Positions 51,379 through 59,046 of a stretch of DNA of 64,000 nucleotides are shown one piece after another. The notes under the pieces were generated by a model. That model was not told where the DNA came from, searched no databases, and worked only from the letters and a program-made list of their open reading frames with translations. Source of the stretch: Rossellomorea sp. y25 (GTDB lineage Bacteria; Bacillota; Bacilli; Bacillales; Bacillaceae_B); the NCBI RefSeq assembly GCF_038049935.1, contig NZ_CP145886.1, positions 3,356,501 to 3,420,500 on the forward strand, read 5' to 3'. Position numbers and translations under genes: made by a program. Numbering within the stretch: position 1 is the stretch's first letter; the number at the start of each line of letters is the position of its first letter.

Positions 51379-51553
51379 CAAAATACCTCGTTTCTCTTTA
51401 AATGTTTATCCAATCCAATATTATCCCCAATACTCTATATTCAATTCAAAAAAGCGAATTGCATAATAGCAATCGCTTTCACAGTAAGTATTTTCTTTTG
51501 TTTTTAGTTATTACTCACTATCTCTTTTCCAGCTTGTTCAGCTGAAGAATAAT

Positions 51554-51718
51554 TTACTTTTTTTCTATATCCTCTATACGTTTTTTTTCTATGTAATTTA
51601 TCCTTTCATTTGTTTCATTATTGGAGTTTTTCATTCGATTGGATACCATTTTAAACAATGAAATAAAGAATAAAACTAAGACAAAAGCACCTAATAAATA
51701 TCCGATAATGATTTCCAT
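51554..51718 (-). CDS. Small single-span membrane protein (54 aa)
   Basis: 54 residues, ATG at 51718 with an excellent GAAGGAGTGATT ribosome site. MEIIIGYLLGAFVLVLFFIS LF is one membrane helix, followed by a basic, coiled-coil-like tail (NETNERINYIEKKRIEDIEK K). No family recognised. It is 160 bases downstream of the AAA ATPase gene on the same strand and could belong to that cassette, or be an ordinary small protein. Confidence 0.65.
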   Translation of the reverse strand: MEIIIGYLLGAFVLVLFFISLFKMVSNRMKNSNNETNERINYIEKKRIEDIEKK

Positions 51719-51878
51719 ATAATCACTCCTTCAATTCTATATTCCATAATCTTGCCCTTTACTTGAATTAAGGAGCAAATGCACACTTTTGCTGGGATCC
51801 TAACTCTAAAAAATGGCTGTCATAGAGTCTTAGCTAATGTATTTGTTGGTTTTTCTCAATTTTGTTCGCTTTTGCTAC

Positions 51879-53000
51879 TCACGTGTTTCTATTTAAAACA
51901 TCTTGAATGAGTAATTTAGACATGTAAGATCTAATTCCATTGTCAATATTTCTAGCGTTAATGAATTTATTTGCATGTTCTGTAAGAAAATCAATTGCGT
52001 TTTTCTTTTTTATTAAAGCCTGCTGTTCTTCATCCCATAACGATAGATTTTTTTCATACTTTATTCTTATTAACTTTAATTTATCTTCTTGAGATAAATC
52101 TCCAAAAGAAATAAATCCATCAAACCTTGAAAAGATAGGACTGCCTAATTGCTTTTTAATCTCTTCAAGTGAACCGTAGTTTGTGGTGCAGATAATGATA
52201 GAATTCTTTAAATTGACCTTATAGTTTCTATCCACAAATAACCCTTCATCAAAAAATTGATAAAAAGCACTAAAAAAACCCGGAGGACATTTATCGAATT
52301 CATCTAAAAGTATTACATTGGTTTCCCGCCCAATTAATCCCTTAGCAAATGAATTTTCATTAATACTACCTCCAAATAAATAGGATGCAAAAGCCTCAGT
52401 TTGATACATTGAAATTTGTTCCCTTAATAACTTTCCATTGTACAAAACTTTACTCAATAATTTAGCGGTCTCAGTTTTCCCTACGCCAGCTGGTCCATAA
52501 AACAATAAGACAACAGGGTTACTATACTTTGCGGTTAAAGGATAAATCGTTGATACTAATTCTAAGATTGGTTGTTCTTGGCCTATTATTTCTTTGTTTA
52601 ATTCTTCATATAAATTAGTAATATCTTGTGTTGTTATTTTATTAAATTCGAAGGTGTTTTCCTTTACTAAAATATACTCATCATTCTCAAATAATCGTAT
52701 TATTCCCTCTTTTAATAACAAAGGCGGATTATGAATATAACATTCAATAATGCATTCTTTTTCCACCAATAGTCTAATTAAGTTTGGAAGCATACCCAAA
52801 AAATGTTCTTTCACTGATGAAAGATCCTCTGAATAACAAACGAGTGTATAATTTCTACCTGAATTGTCGTTTATCCAGTCATTAAAGTTCTCTTTGTCAA
52901 TTGTTGTTATCAAAGTATGGAGTGATAAAACTTGGTCACAAGGTTCTATAATTTTTTCAAATTCTTTAGTTGGCCCTGAATATAATTCAACAATATTCAT
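51879..53000 (-). CDS. ClpB D2-type AAA+ ATPase with unknown N-terminal domain
   Basis: 373 residues. Residues 1-135 are not recognised. The AAA+ module of the ClpA/B second-ring type follows: Walker A GPAGVGKT (169-176), Walker B VILLDEFDK (229-237), sensor-1 CTTNYG (Asn274), candidate arginine finger in FSRFDGF (Arg292), and a small domain ending ARNIDNGIRSYM with a sensor-2-like arginine. A remodelling or unfolding ATPase is expected, but it lacks the first ring, ClpP loop and Clp N-domain. Its ATG touches the TAG of the DUF6414-like gene upstream, so the two form a translationally coupled pair. The adjacent recombinase suggests mobility; a defence role is inference. Confidence 0.85.
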   Translation of the reverse strand: MNIVELYSGPTKEFEKIIEPCDQVLSLHTLITTIDKENFNDWINDNSGRNYTLVCYSEDLSSVKEHFLGMLPNLIRLLVEKECIIECYIHNPPLLLKEGIIRLFENDEYILVKENTFEFNKITTQDITNLYEELNKEIIGQEQPILELVSTIYPLTAKYSNPVVLLFYGPAGVGKTETAKLLSKVLYNGKLLREQISMYQTEAFASYLFGGSINENSFAKGLIGRETNVILLDEFDKCPPGFFSAFYQFFDEGLFVDRNYKVNLKNSIIICTTNYGSLEEIKKQLGSPIFSRFDGFISFGDLSQEDKLKLIRIKYEKNLSLWDEEQQALIKKKNAIDFLTEHANKFINARNIDNGIRSYMSKLLIQDVLNRNT

Positions 53001-53795
53001 CTAATTAATTCCCGCTAAAATAACATCAATAATGTCTAATTCGACTTCACCATTCTTAAAGTTATCTTTTTTTTCTTGTTCAAATGCATCAAATCCACTG
53101 CTTGTTTCTTCAGTATTACTTTCACCAATTTCCTTCATAAAATGTAATTCCTTCTCTGTGCATGTCCCTACCTTAATTCCATGGATTGTTAAATCCATTT
53201 TTTGAAGGTCAGTTAATCTATAGTTATTTCTAAGACCATCTAAGTTAAATCTAACTATTTTTCGGTCATCTCCTCTTACGGCAAGCAGTTCATAATATCC
53301 TTTTGCATTCTCTAAAACATCATCAAATAAAGAAAAATCAAAGTTTTGAGGGTCATTTGCATTTTCATTACCTGATTGTACTACTACTACATCTGCTTGA
53401 TTGCTGTATACTTTTATGAAAGGAGTTATAGTCTTTAAGAAGGTAAAAGAGTCAGGTACTATTTTTAGTTTATATTCCTTAAGAGTTTTAAAACTTTCAC
53501 TATCAACAAAATCCGTTTCCAATAGCTCTATAAAGCTAGTTAAAATAGTGTTTGTTAGTGTAGTGGTCAAAATATTGGTCCCTTTTCTTGAAAATTGTCC
53601 TTTAGTGTCAATACCGCCTCCTAATTTAAAGAAGGTAAACAGACTAGTCTTAGCTCTTGCTTCAAACTCAGCTTCTCCTGATAATTCATTGGCTTTATCA
53701 ACCATATCCTTTGTGATTTCCTGAATCCTTCCCTTATTTGCTTGATCTAAGCTATCTAAAGCAGATGATTCATCGAAATATATTACTTTTAACAT
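53001..53795 (-). CDS. DUF6414-like protein
   Basis: 264 residues, ATG with AGAGGTG upstream. The sequence resembles proteins annotated DUF6414: an N-terminal MLKVIYFDESSALDSLDQAN, an Ala/Gly-rich segment ANELSGEAEFEARAKTSLFT FFKLGGGID, then KGQFSRKGTNILTTTLTNTI LTSFIELL and IVPDSFTFLKTITPFIKVYS. The family occurs scattered in bacteria and archaea with no known function. The C-terminal 40 residues are acidic (EETSSGFDAFEQEKKDNFKN), perhaps a contact for the AAA ATPase encoded directly after it. No signal or membrane segment. Family name is from memory and should be confirmed. Confidence 0.7.
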   Translation of the reverse strand: MLKVIYFDESSALDSLDQANKGRIQEITKDMVDKANELSGEAEFEARAKTSLFTFFKLGGGIDTKGQFSRKGTNILTTTLTNTILTSFIELLETDFVDSESFKTLKEYKLKIVPDSFTFLKTITPFIKVYSNQADVVVVQSGNENANDPQNFDFSLFDDVLENAKGYYELLAVRGDDRKIVRFNLDGLRNNYRLTDLQKMDLTIHGIKVGTCTEKELHFMKEIGESNTEETSSGFDAFEQEKKDNFKNGEVELDIIDVILAGIN

Positions 53796-53827
53796 CGTAC
53801 ACCTCTATTGATTATGTATTTTATTCA

Positions 53828-53860
53828 CTAATACCAATTATTTCAAATCGACCATAATTA
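53828..53860. repeat. Short dispersed repeat, copy C
   Basis: CTAATACCAATTATTTCAAA then TCGACCATAATTA, 33 bases upstream of the DUF6414-like gene start. Same family as copies at 20244 and 44589. Confidence 0.6.
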
Positions 53861-53891
53861 AACAATACCTTATTCCATAAAATGGCCCGAT

Positions 53892-53930
53892 AAAAAAAGA
53901 GCCTCACACCCAAATGGGGTGAAACTCTTT
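53892..53930 (-). terminator. Terminator of the recombinase gene
   Basis: AAAGAG..TCACCCC / GGGTGTGAG..CTCTTT stem with an ATTT loop and seven T on the minus strand, 5 bases after the recombinase stop. Confidence 0.85.
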
Positions 53931-53934
53931 ACCA

Positions 53935-54777
53935 TTAAAAATATTTGCAATAGAAATCCTGGCGCAGCTTTCCACTAAGTTGAGCATAAATCTTTGTAGT
54001 CTCACTTTTTTCATGACCTAAAAGACTTTGAATTACTTCCAGTGGGGCACCGTTATTAATTAAATGTGTGGCATAACTATGCCTTAGTTGGTGAGGGTGA
54101 ATGCTCTTCTTTATCCCTGCTCGTTTTGATATCCGCTTTATAATGTACCTCACCATATCAATGCTCATCCTGTTTTGGGGCTTCCTTTCTGTGATGAATA
54201 GACAACCATCCAGATCGTCTCGTTCATCCAGGTACCGTTTCAGCCATAAAGAACAGCGAGTATTAAAATACACTTCCCTCTCTTTGTCACCTTTTCCATG
54301 AACAATCACCGAGTTCGCTGAGAAATTGATATCATCTTGATTTAGTTTTACAACTTCTCCAATTCGACAACCTGTTGAATAGAAGAATTCAAACAAAGCA
54401 TTTTCTAATGAACTTTGACAAGCTTCTCTGAGGTGTTCAATTTCTATATCAGTTAGAAACTTAGGAATTCTTTTTCCTATCTTTGGCTCCTTTAATTTTG
54501 AAGCAGGATTGTAATGTAGGTAGCCTTCATCATGGATCCATTTAAATAGTGATCTGATGCATCTAACCCGATGTCCCAGACTTGTTGGCTTTAAGTGTTC
54601 TCCAGAATTAATAAGGTAACTTTTCAGATTTTCCGTTGTGATGTCTTTTATGTTGATGTCGCCAAAGTGTCTTAACAATAGACTATATTGGAAACAGTAA
54701 GCTTTTAATGTTAATGGGGAATACCCTTCGATTTTCTTATCTAACTGATATTTCTCCCATGCTTCAGACATTCTCAT
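53935..54777 (-). CDS. Tyrosine recombinase/integrase
   Basis: 280 residues, ATG with AGGAG ten bases upstream. N-terminal SAM-like core-binding domain (YSPLTLKAYCFQYSLLLRHF, TSLGHRVRCIRSLFKWIHDE) and C-terminal catalytic domain with STGCRIGEVVKL (Arg), HGKGDKEREV (Lys), HPHQLRHSYATHL (His-x-x-Arg), LLGHEKS (His) and TTKIYAQLS (Tyr nucleophile). All catalytic residues are present. It is the XerC-like size class found alone in small islands. No att site or excisionase was identified. It sits next to the DUF6414-like/AAA pair and is transcribed in the same direction. Confidence 0.95.
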   Translation of the reverse strand: MRMSEAWEKYQLDKKIEGYSPLTLKAYCFQYSLLLRHFGDINIKDITTENLKSYLINSGEHLKPTSLGHRVRCIRSLFKWIHDEGYLHYNPASKLKEPKIGKRIPKFLTDIEIEHLREACQSSLENALFEFFYSTGCRIGEVVKLNQDDINFSANSVIVHGKGDKEREVYFNTRCSLWLKRYLDERDDLDGCLFITERKPQNRMSIDMVRYIIKRISKRAGIKKSIHPHQLRHSYATHLINNGAPLEVIQSLLGHEKSETTKIYAQLSGKLRQDFYCKYF

Positions 54778-54945
54778 ATTTTATCAACTCCTACGAGGCT
54801 GCCAAACAAGTAAACTTTGGTTTAAGTGTGCCCCATTAGAAGGTTATTTATACAAGGTTATTAAAATATATTTCTCCGACCAAAGGGAACCGATCTTCAA
54901 TTAGCGCCCCCTATAATGGAATAAAAGTTACATAATTTCTTATTA

Positions 54946-55368
54946 TTAATTGAAAATTGGCTTTAAATAGTCTGCGTGACCTCTTATTAGATCAACTTCT
55001 TCATCAGATGATATCCAAAAAAATTGAAAGGTAAGTCCTTTTTCTTCTCCTCCACCTGTTGGATTGTGTTCCCATTCATCAGCAATTTCCTTACAAATTA
55101 TCTTATAGAAATACCTATTATGTATAGCACCATCATCATTTTCCCAATAGTCTTCTGATATCAACTTATTCACTTCAAAACATTGGATTCCAGTTTCCTC
55201 TTTAATTTCTCTAATTACCGCGTTATACGTGTCTTCATCCTCTTTAACTGTACCTTTAGGTACTTGAATACCTGCCTCAGGGATATTCTTGTGCCGAAAT
55301 ACCAATACCTGTGTCTTCTCGTCTCTTACTCTTGTGACGTATCCATAAGCTTTTTTTATTGGTGTCAT
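54946..55368 (-). CDS. NUDIX hydrolase
   Basis: 140 residues, ATG with AGGAG upstream. Complete Nudix box GTVKEDEDTYNAVIREIKEE followed by TGI (about 39-61), preceded by IPEAGIQVPK, a typical arrangement for Bacillus proteins of this size. Expected to hydrolyse a nucleoside-diphosphate derivative. Monocistronic. The intergenic 54778-54945 holds a GCGCCCCCTATAATGGAATAAA word related to the repeats at 49660 and 56640. Confidence 0.92.
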   Translation of the reverse strand: MTPIKKAYGYVTRVRDEKTQVLVFRHKNIPEAGIQVPKGTVKEDEDTYNAVIREIKEETGIQCFEVNKLISEDYWENDDGAIHNRYFYKIICKEIADEWEHNPTGGGEEKGLTFQFFWISSDEEVDLIRGHADYLKPIFN

Positions 55369-55454
55369 AAATACAATCTCCTATGTTAATTTCCTTCTTC
55401 ACTATAATAAAAAATAATTGATTATTCCATTAACCGTTTAAGGAACAAAAGAAA

Positions 55455-55484
55455 AGCTGAAGAGCGGTATTCTTACCTTCAGCT
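55455..55484 (-). terminator. Terminator of the SigJ-like sigma gene
   Basis: AGCTGAAG / CTTCAGCT stem with a 14-base loop and CTTTTCTTTT on the minus strand, about 60 bases after the sigma stop codon. Confidence 0.75.
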
Positions 55485-55545
55485 ATAAAAAAATTTCACT
55501 GTATTACTAACTGTTGAAACTGTATTTAAAGTTCAACTATTCTCC

Positions 55546-56484
55546 TCAGTAAATATATCCGTTTTTATGAACTGGTACTTTTAATTCTTCAGCTGCTGCT
55601 TCTAGCAAGTCTGGACAGAAGTAATAAGTACGTTTATTAACAATTACACCAGCATCGAGTTCTAATTCAATTAAACTATAAACTGCATCTTTTCCATCTT
55701 TTTTAGTCATTACAACAACGGCTGGTTTATCCCACAGCTGTTGGTAAACAGCTTTCATTGGCATTGGATCATTTGCCCATCCTTCTAACGAATGGTTTCT
55801 AATAGTTTCCTTTCCGTACTCAAATGATGTATGGACAATATCATTGATAGCATTTTCATCAAGTAAACCAGCTATCGTATCAGGATCTCTCCGATTAAAA
55901 GCATCTATATATGCTTGAATTACTGGACCATTAGCAGAAACACTTTCTTGTTTAGGACTAGATGGCGATGGCAACGGCAACTCTTCTTGACCTAATTCCT
56001 TTAATTTTTTTCGAGCTCTATGGAGAAGTGCCTTCACACTTCCTTCAGTTGAACCAATCATTTCTGCCACTTCACTCCCTTGAAATTGAAAAACGTCAAA
56101 AAGCAAGATCACTGCACGTTGCTTTGGTGACAAATATATTACCAATTTCTCGATAGCTTCCCTAATCGAAAATGGATCCACGTCTTCGTATGACTCTTCA
56201 GTTTGTTCTTCTAATATAATTCGCTGCTGCTTTCTTTGAAGATTAAGCCAGGTATTAGTAGCGATTCTAAATAGATAACTTTTCGGAATTACTGGCTGAA
56301 ATATTCTCGGTAAAGCACTATAAGCCTTAAGAAGTGTATCCTGCACTAAATCCTCAGCATCCCAAGGTGACCTGGTAATCATTCTGCAATACTGCCATAA
56401 AGCTGGCCTATGAGGTTCAATAAGTTTATCAAACTTCTTTTTCAAATCTCGCATTTCACTAGATACATCTTCTAGTTTATTCAT
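55546..56484 (-). CDS. SigJ-type ECF sigma factor with SnoaL-like C-terminal domain
   Basis: 312 residues, ATG with AAGGAGG upstream. Region 2: YCRMITRSPWDAEDLVQDTL LKAYSAL; region 4: LSPKQRAVILLFDVFQFQGS EVAEMIGSTEGSVKALLHRA. After a Pro/Ser linker (LPLPSPSSPKQESVS) the last about 120 residues form a SnoaL/NTF2-like domain (QAYIDAFNRRDPDTIAGLLD ... YYFCPDLL), which in this sigma group often replaces a separate anti-sigma factor. It probably senses a signal directly. No adjacent anti-sigma gene. Regulon unknown. Confidence 0.92.
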   Translation of the reverse strand: MNKLEDVSSEMRDLKKKFDKLIEPHRPALWQYCRMITRSPWDAEDLVQDTLLKAYSALPRIFQPVIPKSYLFRIATNTWLNLQRKQQRIILEEQTEESYEDVDPFSIREAIEKLVIYLSPKQRAVILLFDVFQFQGSEVAEMIGSTEGSVKALLHRARKKLKELGQEELPLPSPSSPKQESVSANGPVIQAYIDAFNRRDPDTIAGLLDENAINDIVHTSFEYGKETIRNHSLEGWANDPMPMKAVYQQLWDKPAVVVMTKKDGKDAVYSLIELELDAGVIVNKRTYYFCPDLLEAAAEELKVPVHKNGYIY

Positions 56485-56600
56485 TATACTTCCTCCTTTT
56501 ATCTATTCACTTTATAAACACAGTTAGGAGGGAAAAAGATACGGGGGAATTTTAAAGAATTTAGCGGGTCTTGTGTTTTCCTACCGAATAGTGGAAAGAA

Positions 56601-56644
56601 GGCAATAACCTGAGATCAATTTGCAGATCTTCTGTTATTGCCCC
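56601..56644. repeat. Dispersed hairpin (GGCAATA...TATTGCC family), second intact copy
   Basis: GGCAATAACCTGAGATC / GATCTTCTGTTATTGCCCC with a short loop, followed by CCTATAGTTGAATAAG. Related to the copy at 18352-18396; its arms differ in several positions but still pair. Confidence 0.7.
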
Positions 56645-56709
56645 CTATAGTTGAATAAGCTCAATTAATAACAAACTTAGCTGAACTAAACCGAAACCTC
56701 CTCTATGGA

Positions 56710-56955
56710 TTAACCGCCTATTCCCTTGGCTAATAATAAGAAAAATACAAAAATAAGAACTGCTCCATTCGTTAAAACTCCAAGAATTCCTGACAACCAC
56801 TTTTTAGACATAGCAGCAAAAACGATTCCAATTACCGAAAGAATCCCCAAAATGGTAATCCCTAACGACAAATCTGCGTTAGGTCCTCTTAGTAGCAGAA
56901 ACACAGTTACACTAATTAGCATCATTAATAATGATAATAAACCGTATTTGTTCAT
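56710..56955 (-). CDS. Small membrane protein (81 aa)
   Basis: 81 residues, ATG with GAGGGGG upstream. Three hydrophobic segments (about 5-22, 30-48, 56-78). No family recognised with confidence; similar short proteins are common in Bacillus. Monocistronic, between the sigma gene and a broken phosphatase gene. Confidence 0.65.
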   Translation of the reverse strand: MNKYGLLSLLMMLISVTVFLLLRGPNADLSLGITILGILSVIGIVFAAMSKKWLSGILGVLTNGAVLIFVFFLLLAKGIGG

Positions 56956-57265
56956 CTTTTCATTCCCCCTCTACAATTCTGTTGAGCTTTACTTTGTATA
57001 TCCTCTTTTAATTAGACGGAAGCATAATCACTTAGGTTTCGAATTATTCAATTAACCTGCCCGTTAGCCGAAGATTAACCACTCATATCTTGTAAATGTC
57101 ACCCCCCAATGTGAAGTGGTTTCAGACATAAATTCTTTATCAGAACACTTCCTAAAATTTTTTTAAAAAGCGTTATAATTCACAGTTAAACTTCATTAAT
57201 CAAATTCAATGTATCATATGCTAGACGGATCTAAAAGGAAAGGAAGCGGTAACCCCCTCAAAACA

Positions 57266-57841
57266 TCAATTTAAATGTCTCGTAGAATTATATAAAGGGC
57301 AATCCCATTCGTCTTCTTTAAAATTCAAAATAGTAATAGCGGTATTATCAATATAAGCCTGCTGGAATTTCTGTGGAAGCAACTTTTGTAAGGTTAATCC
57401 GATTAAAACACCGTGACTGATCACCAATATTCGTTTACCTTTATATGTACGAACTATATCTTTTAAAAATTCTAATCCTCTGTTAGATACGTCTTCAAAT
57501 TTTTCCATTCCAAGTTCTAAATTACGCCACTCACTACCCCACTGCCTGACTCTTTGTTCTTCCGTAGTACCTTCAATATCCCCGCAATTTATTTCTCTTA
57601 CTCTCATCAACTTGACTAATGGGTAAGCCTATCTTACTTCCAGTAATTTGGGTAGTTTCAATTGCCCTAGATAAGTCACTCGTAATAATCATATCCCACT
57701 GTTCTTCAAGAGATAGTCTATCCCCAATGCTTGTAGCTTGTTTTCTGCAATCTCATTTAAAGGAATATCACTTACTCCTTGAGCTTTACCCAATGAATTC
57801 CATTCAGTTATACCGTGCAGAATTAGTCCAATTGTAGCCAT
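57266..57841 (-). pseudogene. Histidine phosphatase (phosphoglycerate mutase-like), two frameshifts
   Basis: From the ATG at 57841 the frame reads MATIGLILHGITEWNSLGKA QGVSDIPLNEI, where RHG is altered to LHG. One base is then missing (near 57745): the next frame gives RKQATSIGDRLSLEEQWDMI ITSDLSRAIETTQITGSKIG LPISQVDE. A second indel near 57604 (two bases of an AG repeat) leads to the last frame VREINCGDIEGTTEEQRVRQ ... ILVISHGVLIGLTLQ, ending at 57266. Both lesions plus the loss of the catalytic RHG arginine point to a true pseudogene. Confidence 0.87.
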
Positions 57842-57899
57842 TCTCCCACCATTTTCTTAATATTTTGTTCTTCAGCTATCCCGCCCTTTCGTATTATAA

Positions 57900-57940
57900 G
57901 GTCAATCAGAAAAGAAAATATTTCTGATTGACCATTTTTT
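57900..57940 (+). terminator. Strong orphan plus-strand terminator
   Basis: A 13-bp perfect stem GGTCAATCAGAAA / TTTCTGATTGACC with an 8-base loop and ATTTTTTAT after it on the plus strand. No plus-strand gene precedes it. 57941-58099 holds no gene. Confidence 0.6.
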
Positions 57941-58099
57941 ATATCGATATATATTACGGTAGCCGGGGTAGAACGTAATAGCCCTTGGGACTTGATCCCG
58001 TCCGTTAAACAGTTCGCCCCCTACTTGTAACAATAATGTTCGTTTTAGTAACAAACAACTCTATATTCAAATATAAACTGTTTGAGTCTAAAATTCGGA

Positions 58100-58132
58100 A
58101 AAATAAAAAAGCTCATAGGAGCTTTTTTATTT
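58100..58132. terminator. Bidirectional terminator after the RraB-like gene
   Basis: AAATAAAAAAGCTC / GAGCTTTTTTATTT, a 14-bp perfect stem with a 4-base loop and T-runs on both strands; about 95 bases beyond the stop at 58225. Confidence 0.8.
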
Positions 58133-58224
58133 AGCAAATAATTACAAATTGTGAATTGTTAAATTAATCTATAGTTTCGATCACGAATATTAATATTTTA
58201 AAATAATAAAATATTTGATTAAGT

Positions 58225-58545
58225 TTAGTCTGCTAGTACTCCCCAACCATCTGAGTAACCTTCGTAATGTAAACTTAGGGATTGAAGTTGGTTTTGAATG
58301 TTAATTATTGCTTCATATTCTAAAAGCATACTAACATAACAATAACAAGTCCAATCATTAGAATCATCATCTTTTTCTAACTCACAGTTAAAACCCTTAC
58401 TAGATAAAACATTTAATAAAGCTTCTCCGTTCTTTTTATCAGGAATAGATACAAAAAAATCAACTCTATGTTTTTTACTAAAGTCTAATCCTTCTTTATA
58501 AAGCATTTCTAATACTTGTCCATCATCATCATTTGGAAATTTCAA
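58225..58545 (-). CDS. RraB-domain protein
   Basis: 106 residues with a TTG start at 58545 (AGGAGG seven bases upstream). The sequence follows the RraB pattern: KFPNDDDGQVLEMLYKEGLD, FSKKHRVDFFVSIPDKKNGE, WTCYCYVSMLLEYEAIINIQ and HYEGYSDGWGVLAD. In enterobacteria RraB inhibits RNase E; in Bacillota stand-alone RraB-domain proteins have no known partner and often sit in polymorphic-toxin loci. Here it lies about 500 bases downstream of the toxin/LRR pair on the same strand, so an immunity role is possible but unproven. Confidence 0.8.
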   Translation of the reverse strand: MKFPNDDDGQVLEMLYKEGLDFSKKHRVDFFVSIPDKKNGEALLNVLSSKGFNCELEKDDDSNDWTCYCYVSMLLEYEAIINIQNQLQSLSLHYEGYSDGWGVLAD

Positions 58546-58652
58546 ATCTTATCCTCCTAAACATTTATAAACATATTTTTTATCTTTTTTAGTTAAACCC
58601 CTATGATCTACCATCTTCAATGGGTTTTTGTTTACTTGTTATTTTTGCTAAC

Positions 58653-58833
58653 TGCATTTTGAGCCACTCCAATCATCAAAAAGTGAGCCACTTACCCTTT
58701 GGATTCTGGAAAATATAGGATATCTTGAATGAATAGAGTCCATCATACCTCTCACTCCAAATCAAGACGTGTTTAAACTGGAAATTGTGTGGCTTAAGAT
58801 TTCGTGATCGAGGTGGCTCTATTTAAATGAGCA
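58653..58833. mobile_element. IS-like relic with repeated GAGCCAC ends
   Basis: Left end TGCATTTTGAGCCACTCCAA with a second AGTGAGCCACTT 24 bases on; right end, read inverted, TGCTCATTTAAATAGAGCCA with AAGCCACAC 24 bases on. The ends are inverted relative to each other and each has a subterminal repeat, as in IS21-type elements. Only about 180 bp remain and no transposase is present. The rest of 58546-59046 shows no gene. Confidence 0.5.
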
Positions 58834-59046
58834 AATACACTTGTTAAACAGAGATCAACATTACTTGTAATATTACTTTGGTTATATTTAATGGATTGTT
58901 CTAATTGACGTAATAAGCTCAATAAATTAAATAATAATAAAAATTCTTATTACAAGTATTCACTATTCTGATAATAAGTGCCGCTATATAACGCGACGCT
59001 GTTTTAATATCTGCTAAGAAAAACTAATTGAAATAAATCATTAGTA

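Noticed and set aside
51535..54777. A prophage around the tyrosine recombinase
   Set aside because: No capsid, portal, terminase, tail or lysis genes and no repressor are present in the neighbourhood; a small island is the most that can be supported.
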